Assembly (NCBI GenBank): GCA_013141385.1
Contig: JABFRB010000014.1
Coordinates: forward strand, 248,001-312,000
Reading direction: 5' to 3'
DNA length: 64,000 nt
DNA from: Bacteroidales bacterium
Lineage (GTDB): Bacteria > Bacteroidota > Bacteroidia > Bacteroidales > Tenuifilaceae
Shown here: one piece after another, positions 1 through 8,536 of the stretch
How the letters are laid out: each line of letters starts with the position of its first letter
How positions within the stretch are numbered: position 1 is the stretch's first letter
Notes under the pieces: generated by a model
Seen by the model: the letters and a program-made list of their open reading frames with translations, nothing else
Told to the model about the DNA's origin: nothing
Databases searched by the model: none
Translations under genes and position numbers: made by a program

Positions 1-2
1 GA

Positions 3-68
3 AAAAAGATTATGCCAATAAGCAGAAGTTTAAAAAATGTATTTGAACTAATTGAAACCGGGGACTAA
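3..68 (+). CDS. 3' end of an unidentified gene (partial)
   Basis: An open frame enters from the left edge and ends at a TAA at 66-68, giving a 21-residue C-terminal tail ending in ELIETGD. It runs tail-to-tail into the E2 gene, whose stop is at 65-67, so the two genes would overlap by 4 bases. This is a common arrangement for convergent genes here. The tail is too short to recognise a family, and it could be a chance open frame. Confidence 0.35.
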   Translation, partial: KKIMPISRSLKNVFELIETGD

Positions 69-1348
69 ATAATTGCCTTTGATGGGTCAATTTTTTGAAT
101 ATAATCCCTAACCACTTTAAGGTATGAACCAGCTAATGCACCATCAACAACTCGATGATCATATGATAATGATAGCATTACCATATGTCGAATTCCAATA
201 GAATCACCAGTTGGGCTCTCAATTACAACAGGACGTTTGTTTACGGCTCCAATTGCAAGAATTGCAACCTGGGGTTGGTTGATTATTGGCGTACCAGTTA
301 AAGTATCGAACATTCCAAGATTTGTAATAGTGAAAGTTCCTCCTTGTATCTCATCAGGTTTAAGTTGATTCTCTCTAGCACGTTTTGCCAAGTCATTTAG
401 CGATTTGGATAAGCCTGTCAAGCTTAATCGATCTGCATTTTTAATCACTGGAACAATAAGATTGCCATTAGGAAGCGTTGTAGCAATTCCAATGTTGATA
501 TTCTTCTTTACTATTAAGTTTTCACCATCAAGAGAGGAGTTGATATGTAAATGCTGCTTGATTCCAAATACTGCTGCCTCAATAAAGAATGGGGTTAATG
601 TTAACTTCGCCCCTTCCTTCTTAAAATATGACTCTTTTACTTTATCTCTTAGGATTACAAGGTTTGTAACATCTACCTCAATGAAAGAAGTTACATGTGC
701 CGATGTTTGCTTCGACATCACCATATGCTCCGCAATTAACCTGCGCATACGATCCATCTTTATAACCTCATACATTACTCCATCGGATTGCTCATGAACT
801 ATAGGTGATGAATTTTCTTGTTGCTGAGGGGTATTTGCTGTTTTTTGAAAATCTTTTTCTTTTGAAGATAAGTAACCTAAAATATCATCCTTTGTGATTC
901 TGCTATTAAGCCCTGTACCCTTTATATTTTTAAAATCATCGGGTTGAATGCCCTCATCCAAGGCTATTTTCCTAACTAGCGGTGATATGAATGGTTTATA
1001 TGAATTTTGCTCAACAGTAATACTAGTTTCCTGAACTGGTTTTATATAATTATCATTACCAATTTCTGCTTGCTCCTTTTTAAGTGGTTTCTTAACCTCT
1101 CCTACGCCTTCGATCTCTATAATAACAATAGGTTGACCAACCCGAGGAACTTCGCCAACCTTAAAGAGTAACTGCTTTACTACGCCCTTTACTGGTGATG
1201 GTATTTCCGAATCAACTTTATCTGTTGCTATTTCAGCTAAAGATTGATCAATTTCAATATTTTGTCCTTCAGATACCAGCCAACGGGTAATTGTTGCATC
1301 AACAATTCCTTCGCCCATAGCAGGTAGTAATACTTCAAAAGCGTTCAT
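65..1348 (-). CDS. Dihydrolipoamide acyltransferase, E2 of a 2-oxoacid dehydrogenase complex
   Basis: This is the E2 core of a 2-oxoacid (probably branched-chain) dehydrogenase, moving acyl groups from lipoamide to CoA in the cytoplasm. The 427-aa protein has the usual order: an N-terminal lipoyl domain (lipoyl-lysine K44 in ATDKVDSEI), a linker, an E3-binding domain (about 120-160) and a C-terminal catalytic domain. The active-site motif SYDHRVVDG is near the end (His398, Asp402). Length and architecture match single-lipoyl E2 proteins. It starts at ATG 1348. A fused E1 alpha/beta gene at 34192-36615 in this window is the likely partner, although the two genes lie 33 kb apart. Substrate class (branched-chain rather than pyruvate or 2-oxoglutarate) is inferred from overall resemblance and is not certain. 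Confidence 0.93.
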   Translation of the reverse strand: MNAFEVLLPAMGEGIVDATITRWLVSEGQNIEIDQSLAEIATDKVDSEIPSPVKGVVKQLLFKVGEVPRVGQPIVIIEIEGVGEVKKPLKKEQAEIGNDNYIKPVQETSITVEQNSYKPFISPLVRKIALDEGIQPDDFKNIKGTGLNSRITKDDILGYLSSKEKDFQKTANTPQQQENSSPIVHEQSDGVMYEVIKMDRMRRLIAEHMVMSKQTSAHVTSFIEVDVTNLVILRDKVKESYFKKEGAKLTLTPFFIEAAVFGIKQHLHINSSLDGENLIVKKNINIGIATTLPNGNLIVPVIKNADRLSLTGLSKSLNDLAKRARENQLKPDEIQGGTFTITNLGMFDTLTGTPIINQPQVAILAIGAVNKRPVVIESPTGDSIGIRHMVMLSLSYDHRVVDGALAGSYLKVVRDYIQKIDPSKAII

Positions 1349-1441
1349 AAATGATTATTTCTTTTTTAATCCACTTGATAAACATCTAAGAATTAAAAAA
1401 GTTGGTGTAATAACCCTTTTTATTCAATTAACTTGAATAAG

Positions 1442-3382
1442 TTAATTAAGTGAAAGGATATTTTTCCAAAGAATTGAAAGGTCTGAAACTATGCTGTAGT
1501 TTTTTGCATAGGCTAAATTAATTTCTGAATCATGATGTGATTCATCGTTACAATTTTTCTTTAATTGAAAAACACCATCTTTTATTTGGGGTAATCCGCT
1601 CATGGGATTATTGATTTTGATGTAACCTATCCATGTTTTTCTACCAAAAAGAACTGTAATTGCATTGGAAAGCAAAAAGATTGGTTTTCTACTGATTATA
1701 AACCATATAGGAATAGTAATTAGAATAAATATTGAAACACCAAGATCTAGTAATCTTTTATTTCTTTTGCTAGTAATACTATTTATCGCATTAAAGAGCG
1801 GTGTGTAAAGTTCTCCTGATGCATTTATTGAATTACTTCCTATAATGGAAACGCTTTCGGGAGGAGCAATTTTATAGTCAACTCCGAAGTTTGAAAGAAT
1901 GAGCATATTTCTGATTATCTCTTGAGATGAGATATTGCTACTGCAAAAGATAATTTCGTTAATATCGTTTACACGAACAAACTCAACTAATTGGTCAATA
2001 TTTGCTAGTTGGGTTTGATCTGTAATTTCCTTTTGTGGCGAAACTAATCCAATGTATTGATAATCAATATAGGAATTATTAAGAATTTCAATTATTCTTT
2101 CTGCCTCAGAAGGAAGGCCAACAATTGCATTTCGCTTCTTTTTCTGAAAGAAAGGAATAAGATTCTTATCAAAAACACCTATAAAGACTCTAACTCCTTG
2201 AGTTGATAAAACTGTCCATACAGATCCTAAAATGATAATTGCACGAGAAAATCGAAAATTCAGTGGCAGCAATGCGTATATAGCAAGAATAAGAGTCGTA
2301 CCCCAAAGAACTCCTTTGGTTGTTGCAAACAACTTCTGGGGCTTATCGTATGCCCCATTCAACCAATTTGATAGCAACCATATGATTATGTATATGGGAA
2401 TCATAACCATAACAAGTTTATCTGGGTAGGAGTTCAATGCATGAAATCGATAGTTCTCCCAGTTAGGAACAATAAAAAGGAAACCAATAACTATTAAAAA
2501 AGCATCTAAGATTGGAAGATAAATATGCTTCGCTATTCTTTTAATTATTGATAGAAAAGCTCTTAAGTAAATAGCTGAAAAAATCACACCCATATACAAA
2601 TGCGCCTTCTTCTGGGTAAAGTGCTTTTGTGCAAACAGAATCATTGCTTTATAGAACAGGAGCACATAGTTAATGCTCCCTTTTTTTGTACTCTCCCCTT
2701 TATAATGTATAATGCGAGTTTCGGGGTAATAATAATTATCGTAGTTTGCTTTAAGAATTCTGTATGAAAGGTCGATGTCTTCACCATACATAAAGAAACT
2801 CTCATCGAGAAGACCAACTTTACCTAAAACCTCTTTTCTAATAAACATAAAGGCTCCAGGGAGAATTTCTATTTTGTGGGTTTTATTCTCATCGAGATGT
2901 CCAAGATAGTAACGAGCAAAAATTTTTGATCTAGGAAAAAGCTTGGCTAACCCAAATATCTTATAGAATGATACCATGGGTGAAGGCAGTCCTCTCTTTG
3001 ACTCAGGCAAATAACGGCCTTTTCCATCAATCATTTTTACAGTTAAACTCCCTGCCGTAGGATGTAAATTCATAAAGTTGATACACTTTGAAAATGTATC
3101 TTCCTCAACAACAGTATCGGGATTCAACAATAGAACAAACCTCCCTGAGATCTTACGAATGGCTTGATTATTTGCAACTGAAAAACCTAGATTCTCTGTA
3201 TTCTCTAACAACTTAACATCAGGGAATCGTTGTTTAACCATTTGGCACGAACCATCTGCTGAAGCATTATCAACTACAAATACCTCCATATCAATGTCCC
3301 TGCCGGCTTTATATACTGATATTAAGCACTGCTCCAAAAAGTACTTCACATTGTAGTTAACAATAACAACAGATAATTCCAT
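1442..3382 (-). CDS. GT2 glycosyltransferase fused to a degenerate sugar-phosphate transferase-like module
   Basis: The 646-aa membrane protein joins two modules. Residues 1 to about 270 are a family-2 glycosyltransferase of the rhamnosyltransferase type: VVIVNYN near the N-terminus, LLLNPDTVVEED, and GEDIDLSYR. Several hydrophobic segments follow (about 265-400). Next comes a Rossmann-like stretch starting RNAIVGLPSEAERI, and a C-terminal part starting KRNKRLLDLG plus a hydrophobic helix. That last part resembles the start of polyprenyl-phosphate sugar transferases (WbaP/EpsE type). The conserved catalytic middle of that family appears to be missing, although a YAKNYSIVSDLSIL stretch resembling the usual tail remains. 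It probably acts at the inner membrane in cell-surface glycan assembly; the donor and acceptor cannot be read from sequence. Confidence 0.8.
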   Translation of the reverse strand: MELSVVIVNYNVKYFLEQCLISVYKAGRDIDMEVFVVDNASADGSCQMVKQRFPDVKLLENTENLGFSVANNQAIRKISGRFVLLLNPDTVVEEDTFSKCINFMNLHPTAGSLTVKMIDGKGRYLPESKRGLPSPMVSFYKIFGLAKLFPRSKIFARYYLGHLDENKTHKIEILPGAFMFIRKEVLGKVGLLDESFFMYGEDIDLSYRILKANYDNYYYPETRIIHYKGESTKKGSINYVLLFYKAMILFAQKHFTQKKAHLYMGVIFSAIYLRAFLSIIKRIAKHIYLPILDAFLIVIGFLFIVPNWENYRFHALNSYPDKLVMVMIPIYIIIWLLSNWLNGAYDKPQKLFATTKGVLWGTTLILAIYALLPLNFRFSRAIIILGSVWTVLSTQGVRVFIGVFDKNLIPFFQKKKRNAIVGLPSEAERIIEILNNSYIDYQYIGLVSPQKEITDQTQLANIDQLVEFVRVNDINEIIFCSSNISSQEIIRNMLILSNFGVDYKIAPPESVSIIGSNSINASGELYTPLFNAINSITSKRNKRLLDLGVSIFILITIPIWFIISRKPIFLLSNAITVLFGRKTWIGYIKINNPMSGLPQIKDGVFQLKKNCNDESHHDSEINLAYAKNYSIVSDLSILWKNILSLN

Positions 3383-3399
3383 AGTGCAATAAAGGTAGA

Positions 3400-3437
3400 A
3401 AAAAAGGGACTACCCCCAAATTTAAGGTATAGTCCCC
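3400..3437 (-). terminator. Intrinsic terminator of the aminotransferase gene
   Basis: Read on the minus strand, an arm at 3426-3436 pairs with 3406-3414 (GGGACTACC on the plus strand) with a small bulge, and is followed by a run of seven T. It sits between the stop of the 3458-4666 gene and the start of the next gene, so the two are probably separate transcripts. Confidence 0.7.
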
Positions 3438-3457
3438 ATTAAAAAAATCTTAACCAA

Positions 3458-4666
3458 TTATTTCATCATTTTTCTTATTGCATTAGCTAAGCGTTTAGCG
3501 CCTTCCACATTCATTTCTTTGGACATAAAAGAAAAATTAATACGAAGGGTGTTTTTACCGCTACCATCGCAATGAAAAACGTTACCAATTACAAAAGCGA
3601 CATTTTCCTGAATTGCAATTTTAAATAATTCTTCGGCATCCATGTATTCAGGCAGGGTCATAAATAAGAATAGTCCCCCTTCTGGTTCTGTCCATTTAAC
3701 TCCTTCTGGCATATATTCTCTGAATGCAGCAATCATGCAATCACGTTTTTCGCGATAACTTTTTATAATAAACTGCAGGTTTGTATCAAAATAGCCTTTA
3801 TCAAAATATCTCGCTAAAATCTTTTGTGCAAAAGCAGATGTACACAAATCAGTTGATTGTTTTGCAAGTACAAGTTTATCGATTATATCTTCGTGAGCCA
3901 CAACCCACCCAATTCTGAATCCTGGCACAAATATTTTCGACATTGTTCCAAGCATAATTACCTGACCTGTTCCTTCGAGTTGGTAGATTGTTTTTTGAGG
4001 TTCACCGTGAAAACGTATTTCTCTGTAAGGACTATCCTCAACTATTAGCACATCGTATTTATGTGCAATTTCAATAATTTTCAATCTTCTGGATTCAGGC
4101 ATTGTAATGCCTGCAGGATTTTGAAAATCGGGAATTGTATAAATAAACTTTGGCTTTTCACCCTTGGCTTTAAGGTCAGCCAGAGCTTTTTCAAGTAAAT
4201 CGGCCCTCATACCATTCTCATCAAGCAGAATACCTATAAGTTCAGCACCATAAGTTAAAAATGCAGAAATTCCTCCAAGATAGCTTGGAAGTCCACAAAT
4301 AATTTTATCGCCTGGATTTATAAAGATTTTTGGAATCAAATCAAGACCTTGCTGAGACGAGGTGGTGATTATTAAATTATTACAGCTAAGATTTAAACCT
4401 TCTTTTTGGTAACGCTCAACCATTATCTGTCTTAATCTATTATCGCCCTCCGTTAATCCATATTGTAACGCTTGTACACCTTCTTTCTCAAGAACTTCAA
4501 CTGAAATTTCTTTAAGTTGTTCAATAGGGAAACTATCTGGCGATGGCAGACCTCCTGCAAAAGAGATGATTTCTGGTCTTTGGGTTAACTTAAGTATTTC
4601 ACCCATTGCAGAGTGTTTCAGTCCCTTACCGCATGTAGAAAAGATTTGGTTTAAATCTGTAATCAT
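3458..4666 (-). CDS. PLP-dependent aminotransferase (class I/II, LysN/2-aminoadipate type)
   Basis: The 402-aa cytoplasmic fold-type I aminotransferase shows SFAGGLPSPDSFP near the N-terminus, QYGLTEGDNRLRQ, TTSSQQGLDL, YTIPDFQNPAGITM, EDSPYREIRF, and the PLP-lysine motif GTMSKIFVPGFRIGW. These are the hallmarks of the MocR-related/2-aminoadipate aminotransferase group, which usually acts on amino acids such as aminoadipate, leucine or aromatic residues. There is no N-terminal DNA-binding domain, so it is an enzyme and not a MocR regulator. It has its own terminator at 3400-3437. The exact substrate cannot be assigned. Confidence 0.9.
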   Translation of the reverse strand: MITDLNQIFSTCGKGLKHSAMGEILKLTQRPEIISFAGGLPSPDSFPIEQLKEISVEVLEKEGVQALQYGLTEGDNRLRQIMVERYQKEGLNLSCNNLIITTSSQQGLDLIPKIFINPGDKIICGLPSYLGGISAFLTYGAELIGILLDENGMRADLLEKALADLKAKGEKPKFIYTIPDFQNPAGITMPESRRLKIIEIAHKYDVLIVEDSPYREIRFHGEPQKTIYQLEGTGQVIMLGTMSKIFVPGFRIGWVVAHEDIIDKLVLAKQSTDLCTSAFAQKILARYFDKGYFDTNLQFIIKSYREKRDCMIAAFREYMPEGVKWTEPEGGLFLFMTLPEYMDAEELFKIAIQENVAFVIGNVFHCDGSGKNTLRINFSFMSKEMNVEGAKRLANAIRKMMK

Positions 4667-4808
4667 AATAGCTCAATAAAAGTTTATTATTTCAATACAA
4701 TAATATTTTCGTCTTTTTTTTTGATAATCTACCGTCAAATCATCCTTGCAAAGTTATGAAATGAAACTTTACTGGCAATTGTTTTGAAAGTATTATTGTA
4801 CAATTGTA

Positions 4809-5102
4809 TTACTCTTTCATCTTTTTCCAGGTATTTGCTAAAGTTTCTCTTAAAGTTGATATAGCGCTTTCAAATCCGTTGTGAACCTCCTTCCATGAAT
4901 CAGAGTTAGATTGGCACATTTCCTTAAACTTTTCGTTTAGTTTTTCCCCTTCTTCTTTCATCGCTTTAATATTAACCTCCATATTTTCGCTAAAATCTTT
5001 GCTAGCATTACGGAGTTTTTCTTCAAGAGATTCGATACCTTTAAAAATATCGTCCAATGTTTTATGGGCATTCTCTTGGTATTTTTTTCGTTGTTGTTCC
5101 AT
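4809..5102 (-). CDS. Small coiled-coil protein of unknown function
   Basis: This 97-residue, highly charged protein has no signal peptide or membrane segment. Regular heptad spacing of hydrophobic residues (for example LDDIFKGIESLEEKL and LNEKFKEM) suggests one long amphipathic coiled coil. It lies between the aminotransferase and dinB on the same strand with its own ATG at 5102. I do not recognise a family. It could be a small structural or adaptor protein. Confidence 0.65.
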   Translation of the reverse strand: MEQQRKKYQENAHKTLDDIFKGIESLEEKLRNASKDFSENMEVNIKAMKEEGEKLNEKFKEMCQSNSDSWKEVHNGFESAISTLRETLANTWKKMKE

Positions 5103-5180
5103 AAAGTTTAGTTTAAAGTGATAATGATATTTTCAGATTGAATTTATTCTTTCAATCTACATAAGTTTATCAATGGTAAA

Positions 5181-6290
5181 TTAGTCATCAAACAACCTTA
5201 ATTGTCCGGATTTATCATGCTTTTTTATTTCAATGATTCTTTCCTTAAAATTTGACAAGGTGACACCCAAAAGTCGAACCTTTTTACCCTCAAGCCCTGC
5301 TGAAATCAGAAGAGACCTTGCTATTACTTGAATTTGTTCTAACTCCCCTATTGGATTAGGAAACGACTGACTTCGGGTAATTTGTTTAAAATCACTGAAC
5401 TTTATCTTTAATGTTATGGTTCGTCCTTTCAAGTTATATTTTTGCAACCGATTATAAGTTGTCTGGGCTATCCTGTCTAATTCTGCGTTCAATTCCTCGA
5501 TATCTGAAAGATCATGAAGAAAAGTATCCTCCGCTCCGATTGATTTTGTCTCTCTCTCTGGTTGAACACTTCTTTCATCTATACCACGAACAATGTTATA
5601 GTAAAATCGCCCCACCTTTCCAAAACGCTGTACCATTTCATGTTCAGTCAATTTTTTTAAATCTGCACCCGTAAAGAGGTTCATCTTTTTCATCTTCTCG
5701 GCAGTTACCTTACCAACACCGAAAAATTTTTCCACAGGAAGATTTTCAATAAAAGATTCGACCTTGGAAGGTGCTATAAATGTTAAACCATCTGGTTTTT
5801 GCATATCAGATGCGATTTTGGCAACAAATTTATTTACAGACACCCCAGCAGAAGCAGTCAAATTCAGTTCATCTTTAATTGTCTGCCTTATCTGCTTGGC
5901 GATTTCAATAGCCGAACCAATATTTTGCTTGTCGTGCGTGACATCCAAATAGGCTTCATCCAACGAAAGGGGTTCAATAAGGTCAGTATAGCGAGCAAAT
6001 ATCTCTCGTAATTTATTGGAAACTTCTTTGTAAACGTTGAATCGTGGTCTGATAAAAATAACTTCAGGACAAAGTTGCAACGCTCTTTTTGATGACATTG
6101 CCGAGTGTAAGCCAAACTTTCGAGCCTCATAGCTTGCCGTGGCAACTACACCACGACCTTCAGGCGATCCTCCCACTACTATAGGCTTACCACGGTACAA
6201 TGGATTATCACGCTGCTCAATAGATGCATAAAAAGCATCCATGTCGACATGGATTATCTTACGCTGTCCCTTATTTGACTCATTTCCCAT
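5181..6290 (-). CDS. dinB: DNA polymerase IV (Y-family translesion polymerase)
   Basis: The 369-aa error-prone polymerase bypasses DNA lesions. The N-terminal palm motif IIHVDMDAFYASIEQRDNP carries the first catalytic aspartate (D16), and PLSLDEAYLDVT carries the D111/E112 pair. A helix-hairpin-helix stretch follows (FFGVGKVTAEKM), then the little-finger domain. The C-terminus lacks an obvious beta-clamp peptide beyond the final GQLRLFDD, and QLRLF is itself a plausible clamp-binding motif. The length is normal for the family. The start is ATG 6290. Confidence 0.95.
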   Translation of the reverse strand: MGNESNKGQRKIIHVDMDAFYASIEQRDNPLYRGKPIVVGGSPEGRGVVATASYEARKFGLHSAMSSKRALQLCPEVIFIRPRFNVYKEVSNKLREIFARYTDLIEPLSLDEAYLDVTHDKQNIGSAIEIAKQIRQTIKDELNLTASAGVSVNKFVAKIASDMQKPDGLTFIAPSKVESFIENLPVEKFFGVGKVTAEKMKKMNLFTGADLKKLTEHEMVQRFGKVGRFYYNIVRGIDERSVQPERETKSIGAEDTFLHDLSDIEELNAELDRIAQTTYNRLQKYNLKGRTITLKIKFSDFKQITRSQSFPNPIGELEQIQVIARSLLISAGLEGKKVRLLGVTLSNFKERIIEIKKHDKSGQLRLFDD

Positions 6291-6459
6291 CGAATTTCTT
6301 GATGAAACCTTAGACGCAAATATAGGGATAGTAAAATATAAAGTACAATATTATATAACTTGGTTTAGAAGTGTATGAGGCATTATTTTTTGTTCCAAAT
6401 CACCTGATTTCTTCTTAATATTATTCACTACAATTCAGGTTTATTGGTAGTCTATTTTT

Positions 6460-7089
6460 CTATGAATTTTGAGAATTATAGTAATTACATACGGTATTCA
6501 TAGCACAATCATTACATTTTGGTTTTGATGGTCTGCAAATCTCCCTACCTAAAAAGGATATAGCCATACCAACCTCATTCCAAATTGGTTTTGGAAAAAC
6601 ACTCATCAATTGCTTTTCAATCTTTTCAGGATTAGTCCCTTCGGCAACTCCAAGGCGTGGAGCAACACGTAATACATGTAAATCAACAATAATACCTTCT
6701 GCCTCAAAGCCTGATTCTCGAATAATTACATTCGCCGATTTTCTACCAATACCAGAAAGTTTTGTTAACTCCTGCATTGTATTAGGTATCTTACTATCCT
6801 CGCCTACCGTTTTTGCCAACTTCGAAAGCCAATTGGACTTGTTGCCAAAATTCCTAACCGAACTAATTATTCCTTGAATATCTTCAACACTTGCTTTTGC
6901 AAGATGGCTCATTGTTGGGTATATCTTAAAAAAATCCTTAGCAATTTCATTAATATGCTTATCTGAGTCTTGCGCCGACAATATAACCATTACAACGAGT
7001 TGGTAACGATTTGCATAATCCAACGGATGTTTTCTTTTGCTATATTGTTTAAGCAATGGCTCAATATTTTTAGGCCAATTAACTTCCAT
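6460..7089 (-). CDS. nth: Endonuclease III-like base-excision DNA glycosylase/AP lyase
   Basis: This HhH-GPD glycosylase removes oxidised pyrimidines and cuts abasic sites. It shows ILSAQDSD, the helix-hairpin-helix LSGIGRKSANVI with the catalytic lysine, the catalytic aspartate in IIVDLHVLRV, and a C-terminal 4Fe-4S loop with spacing C-x6-C-x2-C-x5-C (CRPSKPKCNDC then C). I chose the ATG at 7089 because it aligns with the usual N-terminus. An in-frame TTG at 7128 would add 13 residues (222 aa in total). Confidence 0.92.
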   Translation of the reverse strand: MEVNWPKNIEPLLKQYSKRKHPLDYANRYQLVVMVILSAQDSDKHINEIAKDFFKIYPTMSHLAKASVEDIQGIISSVRNFGNKSNWLSKLAKTVGEDSKIPNTMQELTKLSGIGRKSANVIIRESGFEAEGIIVDLHVLRVAPRLGVAEGTNPEKIEKQLMSVFPKPIWNEVGMAISFLGREICRPSKPKCNDCAMNTVCNYYNSQNS

Positions 7090-7185
7090 TGTTAGTTTGT
7101 ATTTTGATTGATAATCTATTCTTTGCAATGATTCAAATATGGTAATTAAATCAGAACTAATATATACAATTTAAATAGAATATTT

Positions 7186-7345
7186 CCCGCTAAGCGTAGT
7201 CTCCTGACTACGCTTTTTAAACAACGGTCTCTGATCGCATCAATTCAAAACAATAATATTCAACCACGTTGTGGTTGTTTTTTATCTTATACCATACCCC
7301 GCATTGCATACGGGGCTATTCACCTTCAATCCCTTCGGGATTAAA
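7186..7345 (+). repeat. Composite multi-hairpin repeat, copy A (extended homology to about 7580)
   Basis: The copy opens with a hairpin (AGCGTAGT 7193-7200 pairing with 7207-7214, then T5). After an AATTCAAAACAATAAT spacer come CAACCAC/GTGGTTG, CCCCG/CGGGG and AATCCC/GGGATT stem-loops, in the same order as the other copies. It lacks the ACCCTG/CAGGGT hairpin present in copies B, D and E. Beyond 7345, similarity to copy B resumes in patches (GGCGGGCGGCC; a TTTTGGTACTTTT...AAAAGTAC stem). No gene is visible in 7130-7686; short open frames over it are by-products of the repeat. Confidence 0.8.
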
Positions 7346-7686
7346 AATAAAGAGTTCCAACTTCGTAAAGAAGATTGTAATTCTTAACAATGATTGTTTA
7401 GTCAGCGGGCGGCCGGAAACCGAAGCCGAAGGCGAACTCAGCGAAGCTAGATATGGCGAGCCTGAGCTGGCCTGCGGGCGGGAGCATCATATGTTGACTT
7501 CGTCGAACTCGCAAATAACGCTCGGTTCTTGATCTTTTGGTACTTTTCCATCAAGGGAAAAGTACAAGAAAAAATTTCTTCCACACCCCTCTTTTCCGAC
7601 CTAAGAAGGAAGAGAGGGGTCGGGGGTGAGTTTTCCAATCCAAATTTTTCCTACATTTGTTTCCACTGAACGGAAAAAACAGATCC

Positions 7687-8367
7687 ATGACCATAAAGCT
7701 CACCAGTAAGCAGCGCATAATAATCCGAAGTTCCGATGATGTATTCAAAATAATGAAGGAGATCCTCCTGCGTGAGGATAAAATCGATAGGGAGAAGGAG
7801 CATTTCTGGGTGGTTGGTCTTGCCAATAACCTCCGCATAAGGTATGTGGAGCTCATTAGCATGGGCAGTGTAAGTAATACTGTTGTTGAACCCATGAACG
7901 TATTCCGCTGGTCGGTGATGAAGGGCTGCGTACAGGTAATTATGGTGCACAACCACCCCAGCGGGAACCTCAAGCCTTCCGCTATAGATATAGACCTCAC
8001 CGACCACCTATTCCAGGTAGGGCGTATACTCAATATCAATGTACTGGACCACCTAATAATCTCCACCAAATCCTATATGAGCTTTGCCGATACTAAATTA
8101 TTGGAGAAGCTGGCGGAGAGCACCAAGTACGTTCCCTCGTTTGAGCTAATTGAGCGAATCCGTGCTGAGGAGAGGAAGATTAGGGAGGAAGCTGTAAGGG
8201 TTGCAGAAAAAAAAGGAAAGAATGAAGGTTTAAAGGAGGGTGAGATTAGAGGAATAGAAAAAGAAAAGATTAAGATAGCCAGAGGGATGAAAAAGAAAGG
8301 GTTCTCAATTAAAGATATTATTGAATTAACGGGATTGACGAAGAGGGAGATAGAGAAGATAAAATAG
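7687..8367 (+). CDS. RadC-family JAB/MPN-domain protein
   Basis: The 226-aa protein carries a JAMM metal-binding signature: HNHPSGNLKPSAIDIDLT (His-x-His, Ser, Asp), preceded by a conserved FWVVGLANNLRIRYVELISMG strand region typical of RadC/UPF0758 proteins. It lacks the N-terminal helix-hairpin-helix half of full RadC. It ends in a charged coiled coil and a GFSIKDIIELTGLTKREIEKIK-like helix-turn tail. The molecular role of RadC proteins is unsettled, and solo JAB forms are common in mobile or accessory regions. I chose ATG 7687; an in-frame TTG at 7657 would add ten residues. The first two-thirds is visibly richer in G+C than neighbouring genes, suggesting a different origin. Repeat copy A lies just upstream. 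Confidence 0.8.
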   Translation: MTIKLTSKQRIIIRSSDDVFKIMKEILLREDKIDREKEHFWVVGLANNLRIRYVELISMGSVSNTVVEPMNVFRWSVMKGCVQVIMVHNHPSGNLKPSAIDIDLTDHLFQVGRILNINVLDHLIISTKSYMSFADTKLLEKLAESTKYVPSFELIERIRAEERKIREEAVRVAEKKGKNEGLKEGEIRGIEKEKIKIARGMKKKGFSIKDIIELTGLTKREIEKIK

Positions 8368-8508
8368 AATTTACTCTAAGTATGTATTAAATATTGTATG
8401 GTTTTATTATGCAATACATGCAAAAAGGGATGTTAAAGTATGGGGTTGTTATACATATAAATAAGTTATCTGCAATTCTGAAAGAGACGACACTAAAGCA
8501 AATTTAAC

Positions 8509-8516
8509 TAACTTTG
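8509..8516 (+). promoter_or_regulatory. -7 element upstream of the ATPase gene
   Basis: TAACTTTG matches the Bacteroidota -7 consensus TAnnTTTG exactly and lies 20 bases before the ATG at 8537. No clear TTTG -33 element is visible at the usual distance. Confidence 0.45.
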
Positions 8517-8536
8517 TAACATAGAAAATAACAATA

